Shown here: positions 7,170-17,056 of the stretch, one piece after another | Position numbering within the stretch: position 1 is the stretch's first letter | Layout of the letters: every line of letters starts with the position of its first letter | Source: Pseudopontixanthobacter vadosimaris | GTDB taxonomy: Bacteria > Pseudomonadota > Alphaproteobacteria > Sphingomonadales > Sphingomonadaceae | Length of the DNA: 64,000 nt | Direction: 5' to 3' | Assembly: GCF_012979275.1 (NCBI RefSeq) | Contig: NZ_JABASZ010000042.1 | Location: forward strand, 1-64,000 | Made by a program: the position numbers and the translations under genes | The notes under the pieces: generated by a model | Databases searched by the model: none | Told to the model about the DNA's origin: nothing | What the model saw: the letters and a program-made list of their open reading frames with translations, nothing else

Positions 7170-8855
7170 ATGAACGATCTGGCGACGAAGAACTTCACCG
7201 GCTCTGACGCTGCGGAAGAGGCAGAACAGATTGCGGCAGACCTGAGCGCGGAGAATGCGACCCAGCCGATCGGCATCGTTCTCGAGATCGCCGGTTCCGG
7301 CTCGCAGATCGCGCTCGATCTTGAACGGCTGAACCAGTGCATGGAAGATGCCGACCCCTCGATTGCGCTCGCCGGGCAGGTCGGGTCGCAGATCAAGATC
7401 CGGGTCGGCAACAGCTGGCTGCTCGCCAGCGTGCGCAACCAGCGGCAGGACCGGCGTGCCAGTGGCGGCATCATCGCCAATATCGATTTTCTGGGCGAAG
7501 GACAGGAAGAAAAGCTGACGGGCCGCATTCACGGGTTCCGCCGCGGGGTCACGCGCTATCCGGTTCCCGGCGCGCTTATCTTTCCCGCCACGACCGAGGA
7601 TCTGAAGCAGATCTACGCCAGCGACGGGCGCTCCAATATCCAGATCGGCACGGTCTATCCGACCAGGGACATTCGCGCCGGGCTGTATATCGATGCCATG
7701 CTGGGCAAGCATTTCGCCCTGCTGGGCTCCACCGGCACCGGCAAGTCGACCAGCGCCGCGCTGATCCTGCATCGCATCTGCGAGGCTGCACCGCAGGGTC
7801 ATATCGTGATGATCGACCCGCATGGCGAATATTCCGCCGCCTTCCGCAGCAACGGCCTGATCCTGGATGCCAGCAATCTGCAACTGCCGTATTGGTTGAT
7901 GAATTTCGAGGAACATTGCGAGGTGCTGCTCTCCAGCAACGGCAACGAACGCCAGATCGACATGGACATCCTGGCCAAGTGCCTGCTGAAGGCGCGCAGC
8001 AAGAACCGCCTCGCCGAGGAAATGGGCAAGATCACCGTCGATTCCCCGATCCCCTATCTTCTGTCGGACCTCGGCAACGAGGTGCAGAACGAGATGGGCA
8101 AGCTGGACAAGTCCAATTCCAGCGCCCCGTACATGCGCATCAAGAACAAGCTGGACGAATTGAAGGCCGATCCGCGTTACCAGTTCATGTTCTCGGGCAT
8201 GCTGGTGGGCGACACCATGGGCGATTTCATCAGCAAGGTGTTCCGCATGCCGAGCGACGGCAAGCCGATCTCCATCGTCGATGTGTCCGGCGTTCCGTCC
8301 GATATCACGGCGACGGTGGTGGCGGTCCTTGCCCGACTGACCTTCGATTTCGCCATTTGGGGCCGCGAGGAAAAGACCCGGCCCGTCCTGCTGGTATGCG
8401 AGGAGGCGCATCGCTACGTTCCGAACGAGAAGAACGCGGATAACAGTTCTGTCGGCAAGATCCTCAGCCGGATCGCGAAGGAAGGGCGCAAATACGGCAT
8501 TTCACTGGGCCTGATCACCCAGCGGCCCTCGGACCTTGCCGAAGGCGTGCTGTCGCAATGCGGCACCATCATCTCGATGCGTCTCAACAACGATCGCGAT
8601 CAGGCTTTCGTTAAAGCCGCCATGCCCGAAGGCGCGCGCGGTTTCCTCGATTCCATACCGGCGCTGCGAAACCGCGAATGCATCATCTGCGGCGAGGGCG
8701 TCGCCATTCCCATCCGGGTGAGTTTCGACAATCTGGACGAGATCAAGCGCCCGGCATCCGAAGACCCGAGCTTCACCGAATTGTGGCGCGAAACCGGCGG
8801 CGAGGAAGAGGCGGTCCAGCGCATCGTGCAGCGCTGGCGTTCGCAGGGCAAGTAG
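7170..8855 (+). CDS. HerA-like ATPase (DUF87), orphan
   Basis: 561-residue cytoplasmic P-loop ATPase of the HerA/FtsK superfamily. An N-terminal HAS-barrel-like region is followed by Walker A GSTGTGKST near residue 186, Walker B with LLVCEEAHRY near 408, and a C-terminal part with LITQRPSDLAEGVLSQC, the typical HerA sensor/arginine-finger region. Such proteins are hexameric DNA translocases, usually with a NurA nuclease; no nuclease gene is nearby. ATG 7170 was chosen; a TTG at 7161 with AAAGGGA just before it is possible. Role in this genome is unknown: chromosome processing is the default reading. Confidence 0.8.
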   Translation: MNDLATKNFTGSDAAEEAEQIAADLSAENATQPIGIVLEIAGSGSQIALDLERLNQCMEDADPSIALAGQVGSQIKIRVGNSWLLASVRNQRQDRRASGGIIANIDFLGEGQEEKLTGRIHGFRRGVTRYPVPGALIFPATTEDLKQIYASDGRSNIQIGTVYPTRDIRAGLYIDAMLGKHFALLGSTGTGKSTSAALILHRICEAAPQGHIVMIDPHGEYSAAFRSNGLILDASNLQLPYWLMNFEEHCEVLLSSNGNERQIDMDILAKCLLKARSKNRLAEEMGKITVDSPIPYLLSDLGNEVQNEMGKLDKSNSSAPYMRIKNKLDELKADPRYQFMFSGMLVGDTMGDFISKVFRMPSDGKPISIVDVSGVPSDITATVVAVLARLTFDFAIWGREEKTRPVLLVCEEAHRYVPNEKNADNSSVGKILSRIAKEGRKYGISLGLITQRPSDLAEGVLSQCGTIISMRLNNDRDQAFVKAAMPEGARGFLDSIPALRNRECIICGEGVAIPIRVSFDNLDEIKRPASEDPSFTELWRETGGEEEAVQRIVQRWRSQGK

Positions 8856-8893
8856 GGGCGGCAGACGCGTCTTTTTTCCACGACCGGGTGCGT

Positions 8894-9640
8894 TCAGGTG
8901 CCGCGTTCGTCCCCGAACAGATGGATGTGCAACCGGTCGCTCAGGCGGAAACCGTGCTGCAAGCACAGCGGCACCAGCCATTCCTCTCGCTGGCGAAGGG
9001 TGGCACTGTCGGTGCCTTCGGGCATCAGGAAGACCCTGTCCGGGGGGATATCGTGCTGCCGCACCAACGCTGCGGCTTCGGCTACATCGCCGGGCGTGGC
9101 AACGACGAATTTGAACCATGCGCGCGGGTCTGCTGCATAAAAGCGCAAGCGTTCCGGGATCAGAGCGAGTTGGGCGGGATTGCCGCTGTGCGACAGTTTG
9201 GGGCTGATATTATATTGCTCGATGTGGGCGTCGAGTGGCGGCGGCGCTCTTGTGGTGCCATTGCTTTCCACCTCCACGAACAGGCCCGGCAGACGGCTGC
9301 GTAGCAGGTCCAGCACGCGGATCAGGGCAGGGGCCTGCAACAAAGGTTCGCCGCCGGTGATGACGAGCCGCTGCTGGCCGAGGCTGGCGACGAGATTCGC
9401 CACCTCCGCTGCTTCCATCCGCATCTGGTTGGGAATGCGGGCGAAGGTCTCTCCGCCGCGATGCGGGTGGTCATCGCCGTCGAAATGCCAGGTATAGGCC
9501 GTGTCGCACCAGACGCAGGCCAGATTGCACCGCGACAGGCGCATGAAGGTGCAGGGCACGCCGGCAGACGGCCCTTCGCCTTGCACCGATGCGAAGATTT
9601 CCGCCTCGCCCGGCAGGGTAGTGGCGAGGACCAGGGTCAT
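8894..9640 (-). CDS. queE: 7-carboxy-7-deazaguanine synthase
   Basis: Radical SAM enzyme that converts 6-carboxytetrahydropterin to 7-carboxy-7-deazaguanine in queuosine/preQ0 biosynthesis. 248 residues, the usual length. The N terminus has the QueE pattern EIFASVQGEGPSAG (residues 14-27) and the iron-sulfur cysteines C38, C42 and C45 in RCNLACVWCDT, then TGGEPLLQ for SAM binding. It converges with the HerA-like gene and lies just downstream of valS on the same strand (23 bp gap). The remaining queuosine genes are not in the window. Confidence 0.93.
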   Translation of the reverse strand: MTLVLATTLPGEAEIFASVQGEGPSAGVPCTFMRLSRCNLACVWCDTAYTWHFDGDDHPHRGGETFARIPNQMRMEAAEVANLVASLGQQRLVITGGEPLLQAPALIRVLDLLRSRLPGLFVEVESNGTTRAPPPLDAHIEQYNISPKLSHSGNPAQLALIPERLRFYAADPRAWFKFVVATPGDVAEAAALVRQHDIPPDRVFLMPEGTDSATLRQREEWLVPLCLQHGFRLSDRLHIHLFGDERGT

Positions 9641-9663
9641 GGAAGCGATCGCATCGGAGCGGA

Positions 9664-12321
9664 TCAGCCGAGACGAGCAAGGGCTGAACGCAGGCGGTCG
9701 GCTTCGCTGACGTGCTGTTCCATGTCCGCCTTCGCCTTTTCCACCGCTTCGGGCTTCGCCTTTTCTACAAACTTCGGGTTTTCAAGCCGTTTGGCCAGAT
9801 TGCCGACTTCCTTTTCGGCATTTCGCAGCGCCTTGTTCAGGCGCGCCTTTTCCGCTGCAATGTCGATCACGCCTTCGAGCGGGATCACGAATACGTCCGA
9901 ACCCGCCATGACCTGCATCGCCGGCCCCTCCGGCGCTGCAAGGACGTGGATTTCGGACAGCCGGGCGAGGCGTTCCAGCGCCGCCCGGTTTTCCGCCATG
10001 ATTATACGGGCGAGATCACTCGGGGCGGCGACATACGCTTCCAGCTTCGCGCCGGGAGGGATGCCCAGCTCGTTCTTGGCAGCGCGAAGTGCACCCGTGA
10101 GGCCGATCAGCCAATCCACCTGACGCTTCGCTCCTGCATCGACCTGGGCCGCGGGTTCCGGCCATCTGGCGGTGATCAGCGGGTAATCGGCGCGTGTCCC
10201 CTGCTTCGACCACAGCTCTTCCGTGATGAAGGGCATGAAGGGATGCAGCATCACGTAGATCTGGTCGAGCACCCATCCGGCGACCTTGCGGGTTTCTTCG
10301 TCTATAGTGCTGCCTTGCGCCGGCTTGATCAATTCCAGGTACCAGTCGCAGAACCGGTCCCAGACGAAGTGATAAATGGTGTTCGCCGCCGCATCGAAGC
10401 GGAGTTCAGCCAGCGCCGCATCCAGCGCGGCCAGCGTGTCGACGACTTCGCCGATAATCCAGCGATTGATCGCGGATGTCGCCCTGGGGGCGGCGATCTG
10501 CTGGCTCGCCCCGATCCCGTGCGACTGGCAGAACCGGGTCGCATTCCACAGCTTGGTCGCGAAATTGCGATAGCCTTCGAGGCGGCTTTCATCCATCTTC
10601 ACGTCGCGGCCCTGACTTTCCATCGCCGCCATGAAGAAGCGCAGGGCATCGGCACCAAACCGGTCGATCAGCCCCAGCGGATCGACGACATTGCCTTTCG
10701 ATTTCGACATTTTCCGCCCGTCGGCGGCGCGCACCAGGCCGTGCAGATACAGCCGCTTCCAGGGCACTTCATCCATGAATTGCAGGCCCTGCATCGCCAT
10801 GCGTGCATCCCAGAAGAACAGGATGTCAAAACCGGAGATCAGCAGATCGTTCGGATAGTGCTTCGCCAGCATGGCCGTTTCATCCGGCCAGCCAAGGGTT
10901 GCGAAAGGCCACAACGCGGACGAGAACCACGTATCGAGAACGTCGGGATCCTGCGTCAGGGAAACGCCTTCGCCCGCCTGCGCCTGTGCTTCCGCTTGCG
11001 ACTCGGCAACGAAGACATTGCCATTTTCATCGAACCATGCCGGGATTTGGTGCCCCCACCATAATTGCCGGCTGACGCACCACGGCTGGATATTTTCCAT
11101 CCAGTTGAAGAAGGTCTTTTCCCAGCTTTTCGGGATGATCTCGATACGCCCGTCGCGGACCGCCCGCATCGGCGCTTCGGCAAGGGCCTCCGCATCGACA
11201 TACCATTGATCGGTCAGCCAAGGTTCGATCACCACGCCGCCCCGGTCCCCGAAGGGAGTGGCGATCACGCGATCCTCGGTGCGTTCGAGCAGGCCTGCAT
11301 CGTCCATCATTTCCACGATGCGCTTGCGCGCCGCGAAGCGGTCCATGCCGATCAGTTCGTCCGGCACCAGCCGGTCCGCCGTCTGCACGACGTGGCCTTC
11401 CGCATCCAGCATGTTGAGCATGTCGGCAGCGGCGATGCCCGCGCGCTTGCCGACCTCGAAATCGTTGAAATCATGGCCCGGCGTGATCTTGACCGCACCC
11501 GACCCGAGTTCCGGATCGGCATGTTCGTCCGCGACGATCGGCACTTCGCGGCCCGTGATCGGCAGTCTCACCTTTGCCTTGTTCTTCAGCAATTCGGCAT
11601 AGCGCGGATCGTCCGGGTGCACGGCCACGGCCATGTCCGCCAGCATCGTTTCAGGCCGCGTTGTCGCCACCGACACCTGCCCCGATCCATCGGCCAGCGG
11701 ATAGGTGAAATGCCAGAACTGGCCGTTCACATCGCGCGTTTCGACTTCGAGGTCGGAAATCGCGGTCTTCAGCTTGGGATCCCAGTTTACCAGCCGCTTG
11801 TCGCGGTAGATCAGACCTTTCTCGTGCAGATCGACGAACACCTTGACCACGGCGCGGGTGAAATGCGGGTCCATTGTGAACTGCTCGCGGCTCCAGTCCA
11901 TCGAACAGCCGAGCCGCCGCAGCTGGCGCGTGATGGTGCCGCCGCTCTCCGCCTTCCAGTCCCAGACCTTGGCAATGAATTCCTCGCGCGAATGATTGGT
12001 GCGCTTGTCGCCGCTCTTCTCCAGCTCGCGCTCCACCACCATCTGCGTGGCGATGCCCGCGTGGTCCATGCCCACGACCCACAACGTATCCTTTCCGCGC
12101 AGCCGTTCGTAGCGGACCATGATGTCCTGCAAAGTATTATCCAGCGCATGACCGATATGCAGCGATCCCGTCACGTTCGGCGGGGGATTTACAATGGTGA
12201 ACGGCTCGGCATCCGCGCGGGCGGGCCGGAACAGGCCGTTTTCCTCCCAATGGGCATACCAGCGCGCCTCGATGGCAGCGGGGTCGAAGGTTGTGTCGAG
12301 CGGGGAAGCGGTGTCGTTCAT
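9664..12321 (-). CDS. valS: Valine--tRNA ligase
   Basis: Charges tRNA-Val with valine and edits mischarged threonine. 885 residues with class I features in order: [15 protein letters not shown] (HIGH motif) near residue 50, a large CP1 editing insertion, [12 protein letters not shown] (KMSKS motif) near residue 535, an anticodon-binding domain, and the C-terminal coiled-coil arm of ValS (Lys/Glu/Ala-rich, last 65 residues or so). The start [12 protein letters not shown] was preferred to an in-frame codon 87 bp upstream because the family begins there. The gene is divergent from the mla operon, about 80 bp away, so both promoters share that gap. Confidence 0.97.
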   Translation of the reverse strand: MNDTASPLDTTFDPAAIEARWYAHWEENGLFRPARADAEPFTIVNPPPNVTGSLHIGHALDNTLQDIMVRYERLRGKDTLWVVGMDHAGIATQMVVERELEKSGDKRTNHSREEFIAKVWDWKAESGGTITRQLRRLGCSMDWSREQFTMDPHFTRAVVKVFVDLHEKGLIYRDKRLVNWDPKLKTAISDLEVETRDVNGQFWHFTYPLADGSGQVSVATTRPETMLADMAVAVHPDDPRYAELLKNKAKVRLPITGREVPIVADEHADPELGSGAVKITPGHDFNDFEVGKRAGIAAADMLNMLDAEGHVVQTADRLVPDELIGMDRFAARKRIVEMMDDAGLLERTEDRVIATPFGDRGGVVIEPWLTDQWYVDAEALAEAPMRAVRDGRIEIIPKSWEKTFFNWMENIQPWCVSRQLWWGHQIPAWFDENGNVFVAESQAEAQAQAGEGVSLTQDPDVLDTWFSSALWPFATLGWPDETAMLAKHYPNDLLISGFDILFFWDARMAMQGLQFMDEVPWKRLYLHGLVRAADGRKMSKSKGNVVDPLGLIDRFGADALRFFMAAMESQGRDVKMDESRLEGYRNFATKLWNATRFCQSHGIGASQQIAAPRATSAINRWIIGEVVDTLAALDAALAELRFDAAANTIYHFVWDRFCDWYLELIKPAQGSTIDEETRKVAGWVLDQIYVMLHPFMPFITEELWSKQGTRADYPLITARWPEPAAQVDAGAKRQVDWLIGLTGALRAAKNELGIPPGAKLEAYVAAPSDLARIIMAENRAALERLARLSEIHVLAAPEGPAMQVMAGSDVFVIPLEGVIDIAAEKARLNKALRNAEKEVGNLAKRLENPKFVEKAKPEAVEKAKADMEQHVSEADRLRSALARLG

Positions 12322-12402
12322 GGCAGGAGTGCCTTTGCCAGCGCGATTGATTTGGCGCAACGGCTTGTCGGCGGCGCATTTTGCGGACATATCGCCTGAG
12401 AG

Positions 12403-13533
12403 ATGCATAACGGGGCACGATATTCACTGGAAACCGGCAGCGGCGGGAGCCGTGAGGGGAGCGGCGCGCGGCTGGTCCTGACGGGACCTTATCTCGTCTC
12501 CACCATCGGCGGCGTGGACAGGAATCTGCGCTCGATCGGCGAGGATCTCTCCACCATCGATCTGTCCGGGGTGACGGAGATCGACACCGTAGGTGCCTAT
12601 GTCGCCAGCAGCCTGGCGCAGAAACATGGTGCCGAGATCGTCGGGGCGGATGAACGCGCCACTCGCCTGGTGAATGCGGTAAGTGGCAGCGCTGGCGGCA
12701 AGGCCAATGTCCGGCCCGAACGGCCAACCACGCTGACCCGGGTGCCTGCGGCCGTGGGCGAGGGCGTGTTCGAATTCGCCGGCGGCGTCCGGGGGCTCGT
12801 CACCTTCATCGGCGCACTGATAGCGGGCATCGGCACGCTGATCGCCCATCCGCGCCGTTTTCGCGGCAAGGCGCTGGTGAGGCAGATGGAACTGGTCGGA
12901 GTGGCTTCGCTGCCCATCGTCGGGTTGATGAGCTTCCTGATCGGCATCGTGGTGGCGCAGCAGGGCGCTGTCCAGCTGCGGCAATTCGGTGCCGAGATCT
13001 ACACGATCAACCTTACCGGCCGCCTGAACCTGCGTGAACTGGGCGTGTTGATGACCGCGATCATGGTCGCCGGCCGCTCCGGCAGTGCCTTCGCCGCGCA
13101 GATCGGGACGATGAGGCTGACAGAGGAGGTGGATGCGATGCGGACCATCGGCATCTCGCCGATGGAGGCATTGATCATCCCCCGTATCCTCGCGGCTTTC
13201 CTGATGATGCCGCTCCTCGGCTTCTATGCCGCGGTCATGGCGATCATCGGCGGTGCGTTCATCGCCGATCTGACGCTTGGCATCCCCTTCCTTACCTTTC
13301 TTGCAAGAGTGCAGGAAGTGGTGCCGATCTACGATCTGTGGGTCGGACTGGCGAAAGCGCCGGTCTTCGGCCTCATCGTCGGCATCGCGGGCTGCTATCA
13401 GGGCATGCAGGTAAAGGGCAATTCCGAACAGGTGGGCCTGCGCACCACCAAGGCCGTTGTGCAGGCGATCTTCATGGTCATTGTCCTCGATGCATTTTTC
13501 GCGGTCTTCTTCACCGAAGTGGGCTGGGCATGA
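12403..13533 (+). CDS. MlaE-type lipid ABC permease with fused STAS (MlaB-like) domain
   Basis: 376-residue inner-membrane permease of a Mla-type phospholipid transporter. Residues about 20-100 form a STAS-like domain ([19 protein letters not shown]), the role played by separate MlaB in E. coli. The MlaE domain follows, with [17 protein letters not shown], the conserved [24 protein letters not shown]-type core (near residues 208-230) and [13 protein letters not shown] (near 240). About five membrane helices. It is the first gene of a four-gene operon; its stop overlaps the ATP-binding gene by 4 bp (ATGA). The complex moves lipids between the inner and outer membrane. Confidence 0.9.
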   Translation: MHNGARYSLETGSGGSREGSGARLVLTGPYLVSTIGGVDRNLRSIGEDLSTIDLSGVTEIDTVGAYVASSLAQKHGAEIVGADERATRLVNAVSGSAGGKANVRPERPTTLTRVPAAVGEGVFEFAGGVRGLVTFIGALIAGIGTLIAHPRRFRGKALVRQMELVGVASLPIVGLMSFLIGIVVAQQGAVQLRQFGAEIYTINLTGRLNLRELGVLMTAIMVAGRSGSAFAAQIGTMRLTEEVDAMRTIGISPMEALIIPRILAAFLMMPLLGFYAAVMAIIGGAFIADLTLGIPFLTFLARVQEVVPIYDLWVGLAKAPVFGLIVGIAGCYQGMQVKGNSEQVGLRTTKAVVQAIFMVIVLDAFFAVFFTEVGWA

Positions 13534-14465
13534 CGAAGCAGCACCTCGATTCCGCAGAAGAAGCTGGCGCTGCCGATACCGCGGACGGCAGTCTGCAGGC
13601 CGATGCTCCTCATGCCAGGTTCCGCGGCGAACATGCCATCATCGTGCGAGGGCTGACCAATCGCTTCGGCGAACAGGTGGTTCATGAAGATCTCGATCTG
13701 ACGGTCAATCGGGGGGAGATCATCGGGATCGTTGGCGGTTCCGGAACCGGTAAATCGGTGCTGATGCGGTCGATCATCGGATTGCAATATCCGTCTGCCG
13801 GTGAAATCGATGTTCTGGGCCGGTCCATGACCGCCGCCGAGCCGGACGAGGAAGTGGGCGTTCGCAGCCGTTGGGGCGTGTTGTTCCAGGGCGGGGCGCT
13901 GTTCTCGACATTGACGGTCGGCGAAAATGTGGAAGTCCCCCTCAAGCAGTTCTATCCCGAGATCGAAACCGATCTGCGGCACGAGATCGCGCGTTACAAG
14001 GTCATGCTCTCGGGCCTGCCCGAAGAGGCGGTCGCCAAATTTCCCAACGAACTGTCGGGCGGGATGCGGAAGAGGGCTGGCCTGGCCCGTGCCCTCGCGC
14101 TGGACCCCGAACTCCTGTTCCTCGATGAACCGACGGCGGGGCTGGATCCCGTAGGCGCTGCCAAGTTCGACCGCCTGACGCGCGAATTGCAGGAAACGCT
14201 GGGTCTGACCGTGTTCCTCATCACGCATGATCTCGATACGCTTTATGAAATCTGCGACCGGGTGGCGGTGCTGGCCGACCGCAAGGTGATCGCGGTCGGC
14301 ACCATCGACGAACTGCTTGCTCTCGACCATCCCTGGATCCAGGAATATTTCAACGGACCGCGCGGACGCGCCGCGCAATCCAGCCAGGAACGTGAAAAAG
14401 CCAGAATCGCCCGTTCCGGCGCTGAAACAGCCGCAATGGACAATCCCGCGCAAGCCGGGGCATAG
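13530..14465 (+). CDS. MlaF-type ABC transporter ATP-binding protein
   Basis: 311-residue ATPase subunit of the Mla-type lipid transporter. Walker A GGSGTGKS near residue 70, signature LSGGMRKRAGLARAL near 175, Walker B LLFLDEPTAGLDP near 193 and the switch histidine in LITHDLDTL. The GMRKR variant of the signature is typical of MlaF. A hydrophilic N-terminal extension of about 35 residues and a C-terminal tail of about 40 residues have no clear function. It overlaps the permease gene by 4 bp and is followed after 8 bp by the MCE-domain gene. Confidence 0.93.
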   Translation: MTKQHLDSAEEAGAADTADGSLQADAPHARFRGEHAIIVRGLTNRFGEQVVHEDLDLTVNRGEIIGIVGGSGTGKSVLMRSIIGLQYPSAGEIDVLGRSMTAAEPDEEVGVRSRWGVLFQGGALFSTLTVGENVEVPLKQFYPEIETDLRHEIARYKVMLSGLPEEAVAKFPNELSGGMRKRAGLARALALDPELLFLDEPTAGLDPVGAAKFDRLTRELQETLGLTVFLITHDLDTLYEICDRVAVLADRKVIAVGTIDELLALDHPWIQEYFNGPRGRAAQSSQEREKARIARSGAETAAMDNPAQAGA

Positions 14466-14473
14466 GATAGATA

Positions 14474-15448
14474 ATGGAAACACGGGCAAATCACGTTTGG
14501 GTCGGCGCCGTCACCCTCATCCTGCTGGCGCTGCTGGCACTGTTCATCGTCTGGCTGGCGCGGCTGGGGACGGCCGATCAGAAGGAATATGACATCTTCT
14601 TCAACCAGTCCGTGGCCGGTCTGGCGAACGGTTCGGAGGTGACTTTCGCCGGGGTTCCGATCGGACAGGTGAGCCAGATCCGTCTGTGGGAAGACGACCC
14701 CGCTTTCGTGCGCGTACGGATCAGGGTCGAACCCGATGCAGCCATTCTCGTCGGCACCACGGCCACGCTGCAAAGCTCCTTCACGGGCGTATCCACCATC
14801 CTGCTGGACGGTGCACGCCGCGATGCGCCGCCCATCACCTGTGAAACGACCGCATGCCCGGAAGGCGCGCCGGTCATTCCGCCAAAGGCAGGCGGCTTCG
14901 GCGAAATCATTGCAAACGCGCCGCTGCTGCTGGAACGCCTCGCTACGCTGACGGAACGTCTGACGATGCTGCTTTCGGACAGCAACCAGGGCGAGATTTC
15001 CGGTATCCTGCGCAATACGAACGAGATATCGCGGGCGCTTGCCGATACTGCGCCGCAGACGGAACGCACGCTGGCCGAATTGCAGGTCACGCTGCGCGAG
15101 GCGAGCAATGCGCTTGTCGGGTTCGAGCGGGTGACGGGATCGGCCGACAAGGTGCTGAACTCCACCGACCGGCTGCTCAACCAGGAAGGTGCCGCCCTTG
15201 CTGACGAGGTTCGCAAGACGCTGGCCACCGCAAACCAGGCCGCCGAAGCGCTCACCGCGACCCTGAAGGATGCGCAGCCTGCCGCGCAGCAATTGAGCCA
15301 GAGCACCATTCCGGCAGCGAATGCGACGCTCGAGGATTTGCGGGCGACCAGCCGCGCCTTGCGGCAGGTAACGGAAAAGATCGAGAATGAAGGCGTCACG
15401 TCGCTGATCGGCGGCGGGGATCTCCCCACCTACGATCCGGATGATTGA
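14474..15448 (+). CDS. MlaD family (MCE domain) lipid-binding protein
   Basis: 324 residues: N-terminal membrane anchor (about residues 11-32), one MCE domain (about 36-115, with SVAGLANGSEVTFAGVPIG), then a long alpha-helical, Gln/Ala/Leu-rich region (about 150-305) that probably forms a needle-like bundle or coiled coil. MCE proteins form hexameric rings that carry lipids across the periplasm. A small cysteine pair (CETTAC, near residue 122) could form a disulfide. The gene sits between the ATPase and the lipoprotein of the same transporter. The length is intermediate between MlaD and longer PqiB/YebT types, with only one MCE domain. Confidence 0.9.
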   Translation: METRANHVWVGAVTLILLALLALFIVWLARLGTADQKEYDIFFNQSVAGLANGSEVTFAGVPIGQVSQIRLWEDDPAFVRVRIRVEPDAAILVGTTATLQSSFTGVSTILLDGARRDAPPITCETTACPEGAPVIPPKAGGFGEIIANAPLLLERLATLTERLTMLLSDSNQGEISGILRNTNEISRALADTAPQTERTLAELQVTLREASNALVGFERVTGSADKVLNSTDRLLNQEGAALADEVRKTLATANQAAEALTATLKDAQPAAQQLSQSTIPAANATLEDLRATSRALRQVTEKIENEGVTSLIGGGDLPTYDPDD

Positions 15449-15517
15449 CGGCCGCATGCTGCCAGCGAATGCTTTATACCGCCGGAACCCGGCAATGCCA
15501 CGAACAGGACACGACGA

Positions 15518-16108
15518 ATGATCCGTCACGCAAGAACATCGCTCATGGCAATCGCCGGATCTCTGGCACTGGCGGGGTGCATCAGTTTCGGGCCGGATGT
15601 GCCCGAAAGCCTGCTGACGCTGACGCCAGTTACCGTGGCGACCCCAGGGGCGATCAGCACCGGGACGGCGGAAAGTGCCATTGCGGTGAAGGAACCGACG
15701 GCCCCGCAGCGACTTGCGGTCAACCGCGTGCCGGTCCAGATCGACGACACGAATGTCGCTTATCTGGAAGATGCCACCTGGGTCGAACGTCCAGCGCGCC
15801 TGTTCCAGAACCTGCTGGCCGAAACCATCCGCCAGAGGTCGGGCCGGATCGTTGTCGATACCGAGGAATCGTCGATCATGCCGCAGGTTCTTCTTCGCGG
15901 CGCGATTCGGGAATTCGGCTATGATGCGCGAACGCAGACCGTCATGGTGCGATATGATGCCATCTGGGAGATCGAGGGCGAGGCGATCCAGACCCGGCGC
16001 TTCGAAAGTGTGGTTTCCGCCATCGCGCCCGAGGCTGCACCGGTCGGTGCGGCGCTGAATCTGGCGGCGAATGATGTGGCGACTCAGGTGGCCGACTGGA
16101 TCCGGTAA
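15518..16108 (+). CDS. ABC-type transport auxiliary lipoprotein (PqiC/DUF330-like)
   Basis: 196-residue lipoprotein: signal peptide with lipobox LALAGC (Cys near residue 21), then a domain of the ABC_trans_aux family (PqiC-like), with the conserved VPVQIDDTNVAYLEDATWVERPA segment split over residues about 71-95 and LLAETIRQRSGR near 100. PqiC-type proteins sit in the outer membrane and contact MCE tunnels. It is the last gene of the mla-type operon (70 bp after the MCE gene) and completes the transenvelope path. Confidence 0.85.
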   Translation: MIRHARTSLMAIAGSLALAGCISFGPDVPESLLTLTPVTVATPGAISTGTAESAIAVKEPTAPQRLAVNRVPVQIDDTNVAYLEDATWVERPARLFQNLLAETIRQRSGRIVVDTEESSIMPQVLLRGAIREFGYDARTQTVMVRYDAIWEIEGEAIQTRRFESVVSAIAPEAAPVGAALNLAANDVATQVADWIR

Positions 16109-16139
16109 TCGTCGCCGCTGATTGCGTCCGATCGGCGGC

Positions 16140-16847
16140 CTAGCTGCGCAGCAGGCGCAGGAACCTGGCCGCCTGCAGGAACCCTGCGCGCCGGGACGCA
16201 TCGCGCGCTTCGGCTTCCGGGTCGCGGCCCCACAGGCCGGCTTGCCAGTCGCTTTCAAGCTCCGCGGCTTGCCAGGCCGCTTCTGCTGGCACCTCGCCTT
16301 CGGCGACTGCGAGCGCAACCGTGAGCGAAGCCGCAAGGGAGGCAAGATTGTGCAGACCCGTCAGCGTGAACTCGTCCTGCTCTGACAGGCGCTTCTGTAA
16401 ATGCGCCTTCGTTGCCGGGGCAAGTGCGCGGTGCACGATACCGGACACGCGCGGCATGGCAACGCCCTCGCGCTTCTCCAGCGCCGTGACCAGCGGTTCC
16501 CACACGCGTCGCTGTTCCGCAAACAGGGCGTCTTCGGGATCGGCGCGATAGATCAGCGTATCGGTTTCGGCAAAGGAAAGCACGGTCGCAACCGACTGCT
16601 CCGACACGGCGCGGACGATATCGATCGCGTGGTCGACCATGTCGCGCAAAGGAAAGGCGCGCGGGTCGATGTCCTCACCTTGGTCCCACCACTCCGCCGC
16701 CAGGGCTTCGGCCAGCGGCAATGCCGGGATCACCTGCGGATTTCCGGCTTGCGTACGCACCTCCCGCCCGTCCAGCACTACCTGCCAGCCGGCACCATTA
16801 TCGGCAGCAGCGGGGATTACCCCGACCTTGCGGTAGAAACGCTTCAT
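16140..16847 (-). CDS. ATP12 family F1-ATPase assembly chaperone
   Basis: 235-residue soluble protein of the ATP12 family, which in mitochondria chaperones the F1 alpha subunit; alphaproteobacteria carry homologs. Recognisable segments are MKRFYRKVGV at the start, VLDGREVRTQAGNP (residues about 25-38), LAAEWWDQGEDIDPRAFPL (near 50-68) and a Trp/Glu-rich helical C terminus. The start at 16847 was chosen because its ATG overlaps the stop of the upstream 70-aa gene as ATGA; a GTG 12 bp earlier is less likely. It is the last gene of a compact minus-strand run. Confidence 0.88.
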   Translation of the reverse strand: MKRFYRKVGVIPAAADNGAGWQVVLDGREVRTQAGNPQVIPALPLAEALAAEWWDQGEDIDPRAFPLRDMVDHAIDIVRAVSEQSVATVLSFAETDTLIYRADPEDALFAEQRRVWEPLVTALEKREGVAMPRVSGIVHRALAPATKAHLQKRLSEQDEFTLTGLHNLASLAASLTVALAVAEGEVPAEAAWQAAELESDWQAGLWGRDPEAEARDASRRAGFLQAARFLRLLRS

Positions 16848-17056
16848 TCCTTCTTCCACCAGCGGGCGAGCAGGGCGGGGAACAGGAAGAACTCCATCGC
16901 GCCGAGTACGAAGAGCATATAGCCAAGCCCCTGGTCCACACGCAGCCTGCCCGCTATGATGACGATGCCGAGCACGACCATGACGATTCCGAACAGGCGC
17001 AGCGCCTGAAGTATCCAGAACCGGGCGACCGCCGGATCACGTGGTGCATCATGCAT
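16844..17056 (-). CDS. Small two-helix membrane protein, function unknown
   Basis: 70 residues that I do not recognise as a named family. It has two hydrophobic helices (about residues 11-35, ILQALRLFGIVMVVLGIVII, and 43-65, YMLFVLGAMEFFLFPALLA) joined by a short basic turn (AGRLRVDQG) and a charged C terminus, RWWKKE. The ATG overlaps the end of the HAD gene by 8 bp, and its own stop overlaps the ATP12 start as ATGA, so three genes are translationally linked. That tight packing is the main evidence that it is real. A role in envelope or ATP synthase assembly is only a guess from the neighbour. Confidence 0.7.
   Translation of the reverse strand: MHDAPRDPAVARFWILQALRLFGIVMVVLGIVIIAGRLRVDQGLGYMLFVLGAMEFFLFPALLARWWKKE

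Noticed and set aside
7170-8855. Anti-phage defence system built on HerA
   Set aside because: No nuclease, Sir2, or other effector gene within 5 kb on either side. The neighbours are housekeeping genes.
8863-8877. AGACGCGTCT followed by T-run between the HerA-like gene and queE
   Set aside because: The palindrome leaves no adequate loop and only about 3 bp of stem; too weak to call a terminator.
16109-16139. Imperfect hairpin between the convergent lipoprotein and ATP12 genes
   Set aside because: A stem of about eight pairs with a mismatch and no T-run in either direction.
14243-16345. 700-codon open frame on the minus strand over the mla operon
   Set aside because: It is antisense to four well-supported genes and rich in Arg, Gln, Gly and Pro with no domain; this is a GC-rich shadow frame.
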